This document shows, in pieces, positions 8,075 through 16,965 of a stretch of 20,129 nucleotides of DNA (position 1 is the stretch's first letter; each line of letters opens with the position of its first letter). The notes below the pieces were generated by a model. The model saw nothing but the letters and a program-made list of their open reading frames with translations, was not told where the DNA came from and did no database searches. Both the position numbers and the translations under genes were made by a program. The DNA lies in the NCBI RefSeq assembly GCF_902490045.1, contig NZ_CABUCJ010000039.1:1-20129 (forward strand), written 5' to 3'. Source of the stretch: an uncultured Anaerotruncus sp. (lineage in GTDB: Bacteria; Bacillota; Clostridia; Oscillospirales; Ruminococcaceae).

Positions 8075-8627
8075 CAAAACCCAATCGGAAGCGGGGAATG
8101 GTTTTGGGGAAAATGGTGAATTCATTGTGCAAAATATTAATAATTTCTGAATAGATACAGCCAAAAACTGAATCATTTCACGCATGGTACGACTTATTCC
8201 CATCCGGTCAAAACGGCGCGGAGCCCGCGCGGAAAAGTCTTTTGCAGAGCCGTTCTGCGGCTTTTATACGCAGGAAATCCTGCATAAAATCCGAATAAAA
8301 ATGAATAAAAAATTTTTTCCTGCATTTTTCCAATGTCGGGAGAATCCGGACGCCAGGGTTTGTTGTATTTCTACAAAGGACAGTGTGTTTCCGGGGCGGG
8401 GCTTGTGAAGCGGCGGGGCGGCGTTTCCGGGCCGCGGCCGGAGGCGGCGGGGATTTCCGCCCCAGGCCCTCTCACGAGGAGCGGGGAAGCGCGGCGCAAA
8501 ACCGAAGCATATCACAGCATCGCGGAGGATTTTGCAGGGATTTCGAGGCATTTCAAAATTTTTTTGGGGTTTCGCGGAAATTTCCCGATTAAATCGTAAA
8601 AATCGCGAAAAATAATAGATTTTTATA
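8075..8627. other. Gene-free divergent intergenic region
   Basis: About 550 nt between the two outward-facing promoters. The left half is AT-rich (poly-A and poly-T tracts near 8295-8335) and the right half (8390-8480) is very GC-rich. Short open frames exist on both strands but none has a ribosome binding site or recognisable product. A small hairpin AGCCG-TTCTG-CGGCT followed by TTTA (8248-8265) and another at 8363-8376 are seen. No gene, RNA family or operator could be assigned. Confidence 0.6.
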
Positions 8628-8655
8628 TTGACATTTTTTCTGCGTATGCTATATT
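8628..8655 (+). promoter_or_regulatory. Extended -10 promoter of the potABCD operon
   Basis: TTGACA (8628-8633), a 16-nt spacer, and TATATT (8650-8655) preceded by TG one base upstream (TGc, extended -10). Predicted start of transcription is near 8662, leaving a leader of about 215 nt before the potA ATG at 8878. Confidence 0.8.
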
Positions 8656-8666
8656 GGGAATTGCAG

Positions 8667-8684
8667 TTTTTGCATCTGCAAAAA
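8667..8684. promoter_or_regulatory. Palindromic candidate operator at the potA transcription start
   Basis: TTTTTGCA and TGCAAAAA are exact inverted repeats of 8 bp separated by TC. The site lies about 5-22 nt after the predicted transcription start, a classic roadblock position for a dimeric repressor. It could instead be a small hairpin at the 5' end of the mRNA. The regulator is not identified. Confidence 0.5.
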
Positions 8685-8690
8685 ATCGAT

Positions 8691-8870
8691 GATCAACTGC
8701 CGCCTAATAACGGGCGGCGCCGGGGTAAACGGCGCCGCTGCGATTAGTGTTTCCGCGGAACGGGCGCACGGGAAAGGGGATGCGCCGCCGGGGGAACGAA
8801 TTCCTTTTGCGGGTAAGCGGTAAGAAGTCATCGGGGGCCGTAAAGACGGCCTGAATTCCGCAAAGGGGGA
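8691..8870 (+). promoter_or_regulatory. Structured potA leader with possible ribosome-binding-site sequestration
   Basis: Several helices can be drawn. One is 8714-8722 with 8730-8738 (9 GC-rich pairs, loop GGGTAAA), extended outward by CTAAT/ATTAG (8704-8708 with 8743-8747). An exclusive alternative is 8699-8704 with 8713-8718. A third is 8763-8768 with 8781-8786. The last is a long hairpin in which CCTTTTGCGG (8803-8812) pairs with CCGCAAAGG (8858-8866, one bulge), covering most of the potA ribosome binding site AAAGGGGG (8862-8869); it encloses a smaller hairpin, 8836-8841 with 8846-8851. This resembles a translation-controlling leader. I do not recognise a known riboswitch class in it, and GC-rich sequence gives chance pairings. 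Confidence 0.4.
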
Positions 8871-8877
8871 TGCATAA

Positions 8878-9930
8878 ATGAAAGAAAGCACCATTGTCAG
8901 CCTGAGAGACATCTCCGTCGATTTTGATGGCGACCCCATCCTCGTCGGACTGGATCTCGACATCCGCGACAAAGAATTCGTTACCCTGCTTGGGCCGTCC
9001 GGCTGTGGCAAGACCACGACGCTTCGGACGATTGGCGGTTTCGTCACACCCAAGTCCGGTGACGTTTTTTTTGATGGCGTGAGAATCAACGACCTGCCGC
9101 CCTACAAGCGTCAGGTCAACACCGTCTTCCAGCGGTACGCGCTCTTCCCGCACCTCAATGTGTTTGAGAACGTGGAGTTCGGCCTCAAGCTCAAAAAGCT
9201 GCCGGAAAACGAGCGCAAGTCCCGCGTGTGGGAGATGCTCGACCTGGTGAACCTCACCGGCTACGACCGCCGCAACATCGACCAGCTTTCGGGCGGCCAG
9301 CAGCAGCGCGTGGCGATCGCGCGCGCGCTCGTCAACCATCCGCGCGTCCTGCTCCTCGACGAGCCGCTCGGCGCGCTCGACCTCAAGCTGCGCAAGGAGA
9401 TGCAGATCGAGCTCAAGCGGATGCAGCAGGCGCTGGAGATCACCTTTATCTATGTCACGCACGACCAGGAGGAGGCCCTCACGATGTCGGACACCGTCGT
9501 CGTCATGAAGGACGGCGACATCCTTCAGGTGGGCACCCCTCAGGATATCTATAATGAGCCGAAGAACGCGTTCGTCGCGGATTTCATCGGCGAGAGCAAC
9601 ATCATCGACGGCGTCATGCACGCCGACTGCCTCGTGGAATTCGCGGGCAAGAAGTTTGAGTGCGTCGACACCGGCTTCGGCCGGCTCGAGCGGGTCGACG
9701 TGGTCATCCGCCCGGAGGACATCAAGGTGATCCCCCCGGAGCACGCGCCGATCACCGGCGTCGTGGAATCGGTCATCTTCAAGGGGGTGCACTTTGAGAT
9801 GATCGTCGACGCGCACGGCTACAAGTGGATGATCCACTCCACCCGCAGCGAGCAGCCGGGCACCTTCATCGGAATGGAGGTCGACCCCTTCGATATCCAC
9901 ATCATGCACAAGATGGAGGTGGAGGGATGA
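8878..9930 (+). CDS. potA: Spermidine/putrescine ABC transporter ATPase PotA
   Basis: A 350-aa ATPase that energises polyamine uptake. It has Walker A GPSGCGKTT (residues 39-47), signature LSGGQQQRVAIARAL (from residue 137), Walker B VLLLDEPLGALD (from 157, with the catalytic Glu162), the H-loop in TFIYVTHDQEEA, and a C-terminal TOBE-type regulatory region after about residue 240 (the 'VVIRPEDIKVIPPE' segment). The length fits the family. The ribosome binding site AAAGGGGG sits 8 nt before the ATG and may be masked by leader structure. The stop overlaps the start of the next gene (ATGA). The polyamine assignment comes from the whole four-gene set, in which the binding protein is PotD/PotF-like. 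First gene of the operon. Confidence 0.93.
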   Translation: MKESTIVSLRDISVDFDGDPILVGLDLDIRDKEFVTLLGPSGCGKTTTLRTIGGFVTPKSGDVFFDGVRINDLPPYKRQVNTVFQRYALFPHLNVFENVEFGLKLKKLPENERKSRVWEMLDLVNLTGYDRRNIDQLSGGQQQRVAIARALVNHPRVLLLDEPLGALDLKLRKEMQIELKRMQQALEITFIYVTHDQEEALTMSDTVVVMKDGDILQVGTPQDIYNEPKNAFVADFIGESNIIDGVMHADCLVEFAGKKFECVDTGFGRLERVDVVIRPEDIKVIPPEHAPITGVVESVIFKGVHFEMIVDAHGYKWMIHSTRSEQPGTFIGMEVDPFDIHIMHKMEVEG

Positions 9931-10739
9931 AATCGAAGGCGACCGCGATCCCGTACCTCGTCTGGATGCTGATCTTCATCCTCGTGCCGCTCGGGCTGGT
10001 GGCCTACTACGCGGTGACCACCCCCGACGGTTCCTTTACGATCGACTATATCTCCCAGGTGGGCGAATATACGCCTGTGCTTGTCCGTTCGGTGTGGCTG
10101 GCCTTTCTGGCCACGGCGATCTGCCTGGTCATCGCCTATCCGCTCGCCTTCATCATCTCCCGGCACAGCGGCGCGGGCCAGCGCACGATGGTCATGCTCG
10201 TCATGCTGCCCATGTGGATGAACTTTCTGCTGCGCACCTACGCGTGGATGACCATCCTCGAGAAGAACGGCCTCATCAACCGCTTCTTCGCGCATTTCGG
10301 CCTCGGCCCCTTCGAGATGATCAACACGCAGGGGGCGGTCGTGCTCGGCATGATCTACAACTATCTGCCCTTCATGATCCTGCCCCTCTATTCGATCATG
10401 ACCAAGATTCCCAACAGCGTGATCGAGGCCGCGCAGGACCTCGGCGCGAACGCGCGCAAGGTCCTCACCAGGGTGCTCCTCCCGATGACCGTGCCGGGGA
10501 TTTCGACCGGCGTCATCATGGTGTTCGTCCCGTCGGTGTCCACCTTTATCATCTCGCGGATGCTTGGCGGCGGCGGAAACCTGCTGATCGGCGATTTGAT
10601 CGACTTGCAGTTTTTGGGCAACGCCTACAACCCGAACCTCGGCGCGGCGATCTCCCTCGTGCTGATGGTGCTGATCCTGCTCGCCATGAGCATCACCAAC
10701 CAGTTCGGAGACGATGAGAAGGGGGATCTGCTCAAATGA
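9927..10739 (+). CDS. potB: Spermidine/putrescine ABC transporter permease PotB
   Basis: A 270-aa inner-membrane permease with about six hydrophobic helices, starting with a first helix at roughly residues 8-27. Residues from about 95 carry 'LRTYAWMTILEKNGLIN', typical of PotB. The cytoplasmic EAA coupling loop reads EAAQDLGANARKVL followed by LPMTVPGI (about residues 165-190) and should dock on PotA. The start at 9927 was chosen for the ATGA overlap with potA and because it places the N-terminus directly before the first helix; GGTGGAGGG upstream serves as ribosome binding site. It overlaps potC by 4 nt. Family membership is clear; substrate is inferred from the operon. Confidence 0.93.
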   Translation: MKSKATAIPYLVWMLIFILVPLGLVAYYAVTTPDGSFTIDYISQVGEYTPVLVRSVWLAFLATAICLVIAYPLAFIISRHSGAGQRTMVMLVMLPMWMNFLLRTYAWMTILEKNGLINRFFAHFGLGPFEMINTQGAVVLGMIYNYLPFMILPLYSIMTKIPNSVIEAAQDLGANARKVLTRVLLPMTVPGISTGVIMVFVPSVSTFIISRMLGGGGNLLIGDLIDLQFLGNAYNPNLGAAISLVLMVLILLAMSITNQFGDDEKGDLLK

Positions 10740-11548
10740 AATGGCTGAAAAAGTCCTACGTGGCCATCGTCATGGCATTCCTCTACGCGCCGATTCTGGT
10801 GCTCATCGTCTTCTCCTTCAACCAGTCCAAATCCCGCGGCGCGTGGACCGGCTTCACCTTCGCCTGGTATGAGAAGCTCTTCCACAACCAGATGATCATC
10901 CAGTCGCTCATGAACACCCTGCTTGTGGCGGTGATCTCGTCGGTCGTGGCAACCGTGCTCGGCACGCTGGCCGCCATCGGCATCCGCAACATGAAGAAGA
11001 TGTCCCGCACCCTTGTTATGAACGTCACCTACCTGCCGATCATCAACCCGGAGATCGTCACGGGCGTTTCGCTCATGCTGCTCTTCGTCTTCGTCAAATC
11101 CGCGGGTATCCGGCTCGACTTCGGCTTTACGACGGTCATCCTGGCGCACATCACCTTCAACGTCCCCTATGTCATCCTCAACGTCATGCCCAAGCTCCGC
11201 CAGATGGACATCTCCGTCTTCGAGGCGGCGCAGGACCTCGGGTGCAGCCCTTCGCAGGCATTTTTCAAGGTGGTCATCCCCGAGATCATGCCGGGCATTG
11301 TCGCGGGCTTTCTGATGTCGTTCACCTATTCGCTCGACGACTTCATCATCAGCTATTTTGTCACCGGGCCGACCTCCCAGACGCTGCCGATCACGATCTA
11401 TTCAATGACCCGGCGCAAGGTCAGCCCGGAGATCAACGCCCTCAGTACCATCATATTCGTGGTGGTGCTCACCGTGCTGCTGCTCGTCAACGTGGGCGAC
11501 GCGCGCCGCGAACGGGAACTCCGGACGAAAGCGAGGGAGCGGGTATGA
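10736..11548 (+). CDS. potC: Spermidine/putrescine ABC transporter permease PotC
   Basis: A 270-aa permease, partner of PotB. It opens MKWLKKSYVAIVMAFLYAPI, followed by 'LVLIVFSFNQSK', the typical PotC first helix and exit loop. The EAA motif is EAAQDLGCSPSQAFF plus VIPEIMPGI (about residues 163-187), and the next helix contains 'SFTYSLDDFIISYFVTGP', highly characteristic of PotC/PotI. The C-terminus is a charged tail rich in Arg. The ATG overlaps the potB stop (ATGA), and the TGA overlaps the potD start, so all four genes are probably translationally coupled. Confidence 0.94.
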   Translation: MKWLKKSYVAIVMAFLYAPILVLIVFSFNQSKSRGAWTGFTFAWYEKLFHNQMIIQSLMNTLLVAVISSVVATVLGTLAAIGIRNMKKMSRTLVMNVTYLPIINPEIVTGVSLMLLFVFVKSAGIRLDFGFTTVILAHITFNVPYVILNVMPKLRQMDISVFEAAQDLGCSPSQAFFKVVIPEIMPGIVAGFLMSFTYSLDDFIISYFVTGPTSQTLPITIYSMTRRKVSPEINALSTIIFVVVLTVLLLVNVGDARRERELRTKARERV

Positions 11549-12789
11549 TGAAAAAACGGCTCTTGTCCCTCGCGCTCGCCGCGGCGCTGCTGCTGGCGCT
11601 CTCCCTGCCCGCCTCCGCGGAGGTGGAGGTCTCCGACCCCTCCTACTACGAGCGGTTCCAGGGTAAAAACGTGTCGCTCAACGTCCACAACTGGGGCGAA
11701 TACATCTCCGACGGGTCGGACGAGGGGATGGACGTCATCTCCGAATTCGAGGCGCTCACCGGCATCAAGGTGAACTACACCACCTTCGCGACCAACGAGG
11801 AGCTCTACGCCCGCCTCAAGAGCGGCGGGGCCAACTACGACGTGGTCATCCCGTCCGACTATACGATCGCGCGGATGATCCACGAGGGGATGCTCGAGGA
11901 GCTCGACTTTGACAACATCCCCAACATTAAAAATATCTCCGGGAGCTTTCTGGACCCGATCTACGACCCGGGCGGGAAATATTCCGTACCCTATACCTGG
12001 GGGACCGTCGGCGTGATCTACAATACGCAGATGGTGGACGAGGAGGACCTGGGGAGCTGGGATCTGCTGTGGAACGAGAAGTACCTCGGCGAAATCCTGA
12101 TGTTTTCCAACCCGCGCGACGCGTTCGCGATCGCGCTCAAACGGCTCGGCTACTCGATGAACCCGACAAGGGAGGAGGAGCTGCGCGACGCGACCGATTC
12201 CCTCAAGGACCAGAAGCTGCTGGTACAGGCGTACGTCATGGACGAGATCTTCGACAAGATGCTCGGCGGCGAGGCAGCCATCGCGCCCTACTACGCGGGC
12301 GACGCGATCACGATGATGGCGGATAACCCCGACCTCTCCTATTTTGTGCCGGAGGAGGGGACCAACCGCTTTGTCGACGCGGCGGTCATCCCGGCGGGCG
12401 CGAAGAACAAGGAAGCCGCCGAGATGTTCATCAACTTCCTGCTCGAACCGGAGGTGGGCGCGGCCAACGCGGAATACATCGGCTATTCCTCGCCCAACGA
12501 CGCGGCGCTCGAGCTGATGGACCCGGAGATCACCGGGGACCCGATCGCCTATCCGCCGGACGAGGTGATCGAAAAGACCGAGTTTTTCATCGAGCTTTCG
12601 CCCGAGATGAGCCTCGCCATGGATAAGATGTGGACCGAGGTGCTCTCGTCCGACGAGGCCTACAGCAAATGGCTCATTCCGATCATGATGCTCGTGGCCG
12701 TCGCGGCCTCGATCTCCATCAACCTGCTGCGCTCCTGGCGCAAGCGGCGCGACCGGGAGTATGCGGACCGTCCGGTGAAAAAGGGCTGA
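11545..12789 (+). CDS. potD: Polyamine-binding protein PotD with a C-terminal membrane anchor
   Basis: A 414-aa extracytoplasmic binding protein for the polyamine importer. The signal peptide is residues 1-25 with a type I site (PASA, then E26). There is no lipobox; in fact I see no cysteine anywhere in the protein. The mature part starts 'LNVHNWGEYISDGS', the PotD/PotF opening, and includes 'YDVVIPSDYTIARMI', 'VPYTWGTVGVIYN' and 'MMADNPDLSYFVPEEGTNRF', all typical of the family. After residue 375 comes an unusual hydrophobic helix (WLIPIMMLVAVAASISINLL, about 376-395) followed by a basic tail (RSWRKRRDR). This predicts a membrane anchor with the binding domain outside. Start codon: two adjacent ATGs (11545, 11548); the first overlaps the potC stop. 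GAGGGAG upstream is the ribosome binding site. Confidence 0.92.
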   Translation: MMKKRLLSLALAAALLLALSLPASAEVEVSDPSYYERFQGKNVSLNVHNWGEYISDGSDEGMDVISEFEALTGIKVNYTTFATNEELYARLKSGGANYDVVIPSDYTIARMIHEGMLEELDFDNIPNIKNISGSFLDPIYDPGGKYSVPYTWGTVGVIYNTQMVDEEDLGSWDLLWNEKYLGEILMFSNPRDAFAIALKRLGYSMNPTREEELRDATDSLKDQKLLVQAYVMDEIFDKMLGGEAAIAPYYAGDAITMMADNPDLSYFVPEEGTNRFVDAAVIPAGAKNKEAAEMFINFLLEPEVGAANAEYIGYSSPNDAALELMDPEITGDPIAYPPDEVIEKTEFFIELSPEMSLAMDKMWTEVLSSDEAYSKWLIPIMMLVAVAASISINLLRSWRKRRDREYADRPVKKG

Positions 12790-12805
12790 TCGGAAAAATA
12801 ACGGA

Positions 12806-12844
12806 AAAAAGAGCGGGAGGCGCAGCGCGCCTCCCGCTCTTTTT
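12806..12844. terminator. Bidirectional intrinsic terminator after potD
   Basis: Perfect stem of 18 pairs (12806-12823 with 12827-12844), its core the GC-rich GAGCGGGAGGCGC arm, with an AGC loop. An A run on the left side and a T run on the right let it work in both directions. It ends the potABCD transcript and also that of the convergent small gene at 12860-13063. Confidence 0.9.
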
Positions 12845-12859
12845 GGATTTTACCGCTGA

Positions 12860-13063
12860 TTAGCAGCCACAGCCGCACCCGCAGCCGTTATTATAGGTGG
12901 TGCCGCAGTTGTTGTCGCAGCCGCAGTTGTTGTCGCAGCCACAGCCGCATCCGCCGTTGTTGGCAAAGCCGAAACCGCCGTTGCCGCCCCAGCCCCAGCC
13001 GAAGATGATGATAATCAGGATAATGATCCAGAAGTAGTTGCCGCCAAAGTTGTTACATCCCAT
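12860..13063 (-). CDS. Small Gly/Asn/Cys-rich membrane-anchored protein
   Basis: A 67-aa protein. Residues 1-9 are polar (MGCNNFGGN), residues 10-21 are almost purely Ile/aromatic (YFWIIILIIIIF), 22-36 are Gly/Trp/Phe-rich, and the C-terminal half is Cys-Gly alternation with two CGCDNN-type repeats and a CGCGCGC end. There are eleven cysteines. At the DNA level two 18-nt units (12905-12922 and 12923-12940) are identical. It has a textbook ribosome binding site (AGGAGGT, 8 nt before ATG). The make-up recalls small Gly-rich sporulation or spore-coat proteins of Firmicutes (YjcZ-like), but no family match is certain. The many cysteines suggest cross-linking or metal binding. The upstream promoter resembles the sigma-K type, which fits a spore-coat role; this is inference. 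Confidence 0.75.
   Translation of the reverse strand: MGCNNFGGNYFWIIILIIIIFGWGWGGNGGFGFANNGGCGCGCDNNCGCDNNCGTTYNNGCGCGCGC
12905..12940. repeat. Two identical 18-bp tandem repeats in the Cys-rich gene
   Basis: The unit GCAGTTGTTGTCGCAGCC occurs twice head to tail with no mismatch (12905-12922, 12923-12940). It encodes the Cys-Gly-Cys-Asp-Asn-Asn repeat. Slippage could change copy number between strains. Confidence 0.9.
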
Positions 13064-13094
13064 GAAAGGTGACCTCCTATTAGTGATTTCATCC

Positions 13095-13123
13095 CATACT
13101 ATGTCGCACGCTTCCCTTCGGTT
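13095..13123 (-). promoter_or_regulatory. Possible sigma-K-type promoter of the Cys-rich gene
   Basis: On the minus strand AACC (13120-13123), 16 nt, then CATAGTATG (13095-13103). This fits the sigma-K pattern (mACm, 16-17 nt, CATAnnnTA) except for the last base. Predicted start lies about 25 nt before the ATG. The motif is short, so chance is possible. Confidence 0.35.
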
Positions 13124-13177
13124 ACACCGGGCGCGTTTTCCGCTTCCGGCGGCGCATATCGGCGGGGGCTTCTGACA

Positions 13178-13204
13178 ATATTATGAATGGTTCCCGCATA
13201 AGAT
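13178..13204 (+). promoter_or_regulatory. Possible sigma-E-type promoter of the clpC-like gene
   Basis: ATATT (13178-13182), a 14-nt spacer, then CATAAGAT (13197-13204). It resembles the sigma-E consensus (kmATATT, about 14 nt, CATACAHT) with mismatches in both boxes. It lies about 75 nt before the TTG start. No CtsR box or CIRCE element was seen in 13064-13282. Confidence 0.3.
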
Positions 13205-13282
13205 ATTACGGCGCCCCGCGGGCCGCCGGCCGGAGGGAAACGCCGTTCCGGAGGCGGGGAAACGAACTTCCGAGGTGATCTT

Positions 13283-15728
<2,446 letters not shown>

Positions 15729-15730
<2 letters not shown>

Positions 15731-15814
15731 GGGGGACTTTAAAAAGCCCCCCTGAGACCCCCTGAAATGTTTGAAGCAGTCCGGCGTTCCATCCGGAACA
15801 CCGGATTGCTTTTT
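15729..15814 (+). terminator. Tandem intrinsic terminators after the clpC-like gene
   Basis: Two hairpins follow the stop codon. The first (15729-15754) has an AGGGGGG/CCCCCCT stem with inner CTT/AAG. The second (15776-15790 with 15795-15809, one C/A mismatch and one G-T pair) is followed by five Ts (15810-15814), a good intrinsic terminator. The T run overlaps the -35 box of the next promoter. Confidence 0.75.
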
Positions 15815-15841
15815 GCATCCCGCGGGCATTTGTGCTATACT
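15813..15841 (+). promoter_or_regulatory. Extended -10 promoter of the thioesterase-phosphatase pair
   Basis: TTGCAT (15813-15818), 17-nt spacer, TATACT (15836-15841) with TG at 15833-15834 giving an extended -10. Predicted start is near 15848, about 25 nt before the ATG at 15872. Confidence 0.7.
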
Positions 15842-15871
15842 GTCGTCGGTTAAGAAACGGGGGTGCCATTT

Positions 15872-16261
15872 ATGATCGGAGAAAAAAACACCGTGACCTT
15901 CACGGTCGGACCGGAGCGGCTCGCGTCGCGTATGGGCAGCGGCGACCTCGACGTGCTCGCCACGCCCGCGATGATCGCGGAGATGGAGCGGGCCGCCTGC
16001 ACGCTGCTCGCGCGCTTTTTGGAGCCGGGGCAGACGTCGGTCGGCACGGCGATGAACGTTTCCCACACGTCGGCCACGCCGTCCGGCATGACGGCGGAGG
16101 CGTCGGCGGAGATCGTCGCGGCGGAGGGCCGCCGGGTGGACTTCGCCGTGTCCGCGCGGGACGCGGTGGGGGAGATCGGCCGCGGCACGCACAGCCGGTT
16201 CATCGTCGACGCGGCGCGCTTCCAACAGAAGACGGATGCGAAGGCGGGGGCTGCGAAATGA
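15872..16261 (+). CDS. FlK-like hotdog thioesterase
   Basis: A 129-aa single-hotdog protein of the fluoroacetyl-CoA thioesterase (FlK)-like family, which hydrolyses short acyl-CoA thioesters. The family block GDLDVLATPAMIAEMERAA is followed by SVGTAMNVSHTSATPSGM. The candidate catalytic residues are T31, E39 and H65. Their spacing (8 and 26 residues) equals that of FlK Thr42, Glu50 and His76, so the triad appears intact. The ATG at 15872 has ACGGGGG about 8 nt upstream; an in-frame GTG three codons earlier is inside the ribosome binding site and less likely. The stop overlaps the start of the HAD gene (ATGA). Most Clostridial members have unknown substrates; fluoroacetyl-CoA is not implied here. 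Possible role: clearing dead-end acyl-CoA. Confidence 0.9.
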   Translation: MIGEKNTVTFTVGPERLASRMGSGDLDVLATPAMIAEMERAACTLLARFLEPGQTSVGTAMNVSHTSATPSGMTAEASAEIVAAEGRRVDFAVSARDAVGEIGRGTHSRFIVDAARFQQKTDAKAGAAK

Positions 16262-16908
16262 AAAAGCTCGTGATCTTCGACCTCGACGGGACGCTGCTCA
16301 ACACGCTCGACGACCTTGCGGCGGCGGGCAACCACCTGCTGCGGGCGCACGGCTGGCCGGAGCATCCGGTCGAGCGGTACAAGCTCTTTGTGGGCAACGG
16401 CGTCTATAAGCTCGTCGAGCGGATGATCCCGGCGGACGCCGACCATTCACCCGGGGCGGTCGCCCTGCTGCGGGACGAGTACAACGCCTACTACAGCGCC
16501 CACAACGCCGATTTGACCGCGCCCTATCCGGGGGTTCCGGAGCTGCTTGACGCGTTGGAAAAGGCGGGCGTCGCCTGCGCGGTGCTCTCCAACAAGCCGC
16601 ACGCCTTTACAGTGGAGCTCTGCAAAAACCTGCTGGGGGAGCGGTTCGCGGTCGTGCACGGCCAGCGGGAGGGCTGGCCCACCAAGCCCGACCGGCTGCT
16701 GACGGCGGAAATCCTCGGGGAAACGGGAATTTCGGCCGCCGACACGATCTACGCCGGGGACAGCGGCGTGGACATGCAGACGGCGAAAAACGGCGGCCTC
16801 TTCGCCGTCGGGGCGCTGTGGGGGTTCCGGTCGGAGGAGGAGCTGCGGGAAAACGGCGCGGACGCGGTTGCGGCCGGACCGATGGACCTGCTCCGGTTTA
16901 TCCGCTGA
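16258..16908 (+). CDS. HAD-family hydrolase, phosphoglycolate phosphatase-like
   Basis: A 216-aa haloacid dehalogenase superfamily phosphatase. Motif I is FDLDGTLLNT (nucleophile D8, acid D10), motif II VLSNK, motif III a Lys in the 'WPTKPD' region, and motif IV YAGDSGVDM. A helical cap lies between residues about 15 and 80, as in Gph/PGP-type enzymes (subfamily IA). The length is usual for phosphoglycolate phosphatase, but many paralogues act on other small phosphates, so the substrate is not assigned. The ATG at 16258 overlaps the thioesterase stop and begins exactly at the first strand. The pair thioesterase plus HAD phosphatase suggests a housekeeping metabolite-repair unit; this is inference. 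Confidence 0.9.
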   Translation: MKKLVIFDLDGTLLNTLDDLAAAGNHLLRAHGWPEHPVERYKLFVGNGVYKLVERMIPADADHSPGAVALLRDEYNAYYSAHNADLTAPYPGVPELLDALEKAGVACAVLSNKPHAFTVELCKNLLGERFAVVHGQREGWPTKPDRLLTAEILGETGISAADTIYAGDSGVDMQTAKNGGLFAVGALWGFRSEEELRENGADAVAAGPMDLLRFIR

Positions 16909-16930
16909 AAATTTTTTGAAAAAAGCGGTA

Positions 16931-16959
16931 TTGACAACGTCCAAGGTTTGCAGTATGAT
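16931..16959 (+). promoter_or_regulatory. Consensus sigma-A promoter of the T-box operon
   Basis: TTGACA (16931-16936), 17-nt spacer, TATGAT (16954-16959): 11 of 12 consensus positions at optimal spacing. Predicted start is near 16966, immediately before the T-box leader. Confidence 0.9.
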
Positions 16960-16965
16960 AGCGTC

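Noticed and set aside
8264..8599. Short overlapping frames on both strands in the divergent intergenic region.
   Set aside because: None has a ribosome binding site, conserved-looking composition or recognisable domain.
8699..8747. Possible guanidine-II (mini-ykkC) riboswitch, because an ACGG lies beside a GC-rich hairpin.
   Set aside because: The class needs two hairpins with ACGR loops; only one ACGG is present and it is not cleanly in a loop. Neighbouring genes are not guanidine exporters.
8780..8854. A 24-codon upstream frame in the potA leader (MRRRGNEFLL...).
   Set aside because: The purine-rich stretch GGAAAGGGG touches the ATG with no spacing, so initiation is unlikely; the composition is ordinary for GC-rich leader sequence.
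8870..8881. A three-codon frame (Met-His-Lys-stop) overlapping the potA start.
   Set aside because: The ribosome binding site directly abuts this ATG with no spacer, whereas it is correctly spaced for the ATG at 8878.
13064..13282. Search for CtsR repeats or a CIRCE element upstream of the clpC-like gene.
   Set aside because: No tandem GGTCAAA-type repeat and no TTAGCACTC/GAGTGCTAA inverted repeat was found.
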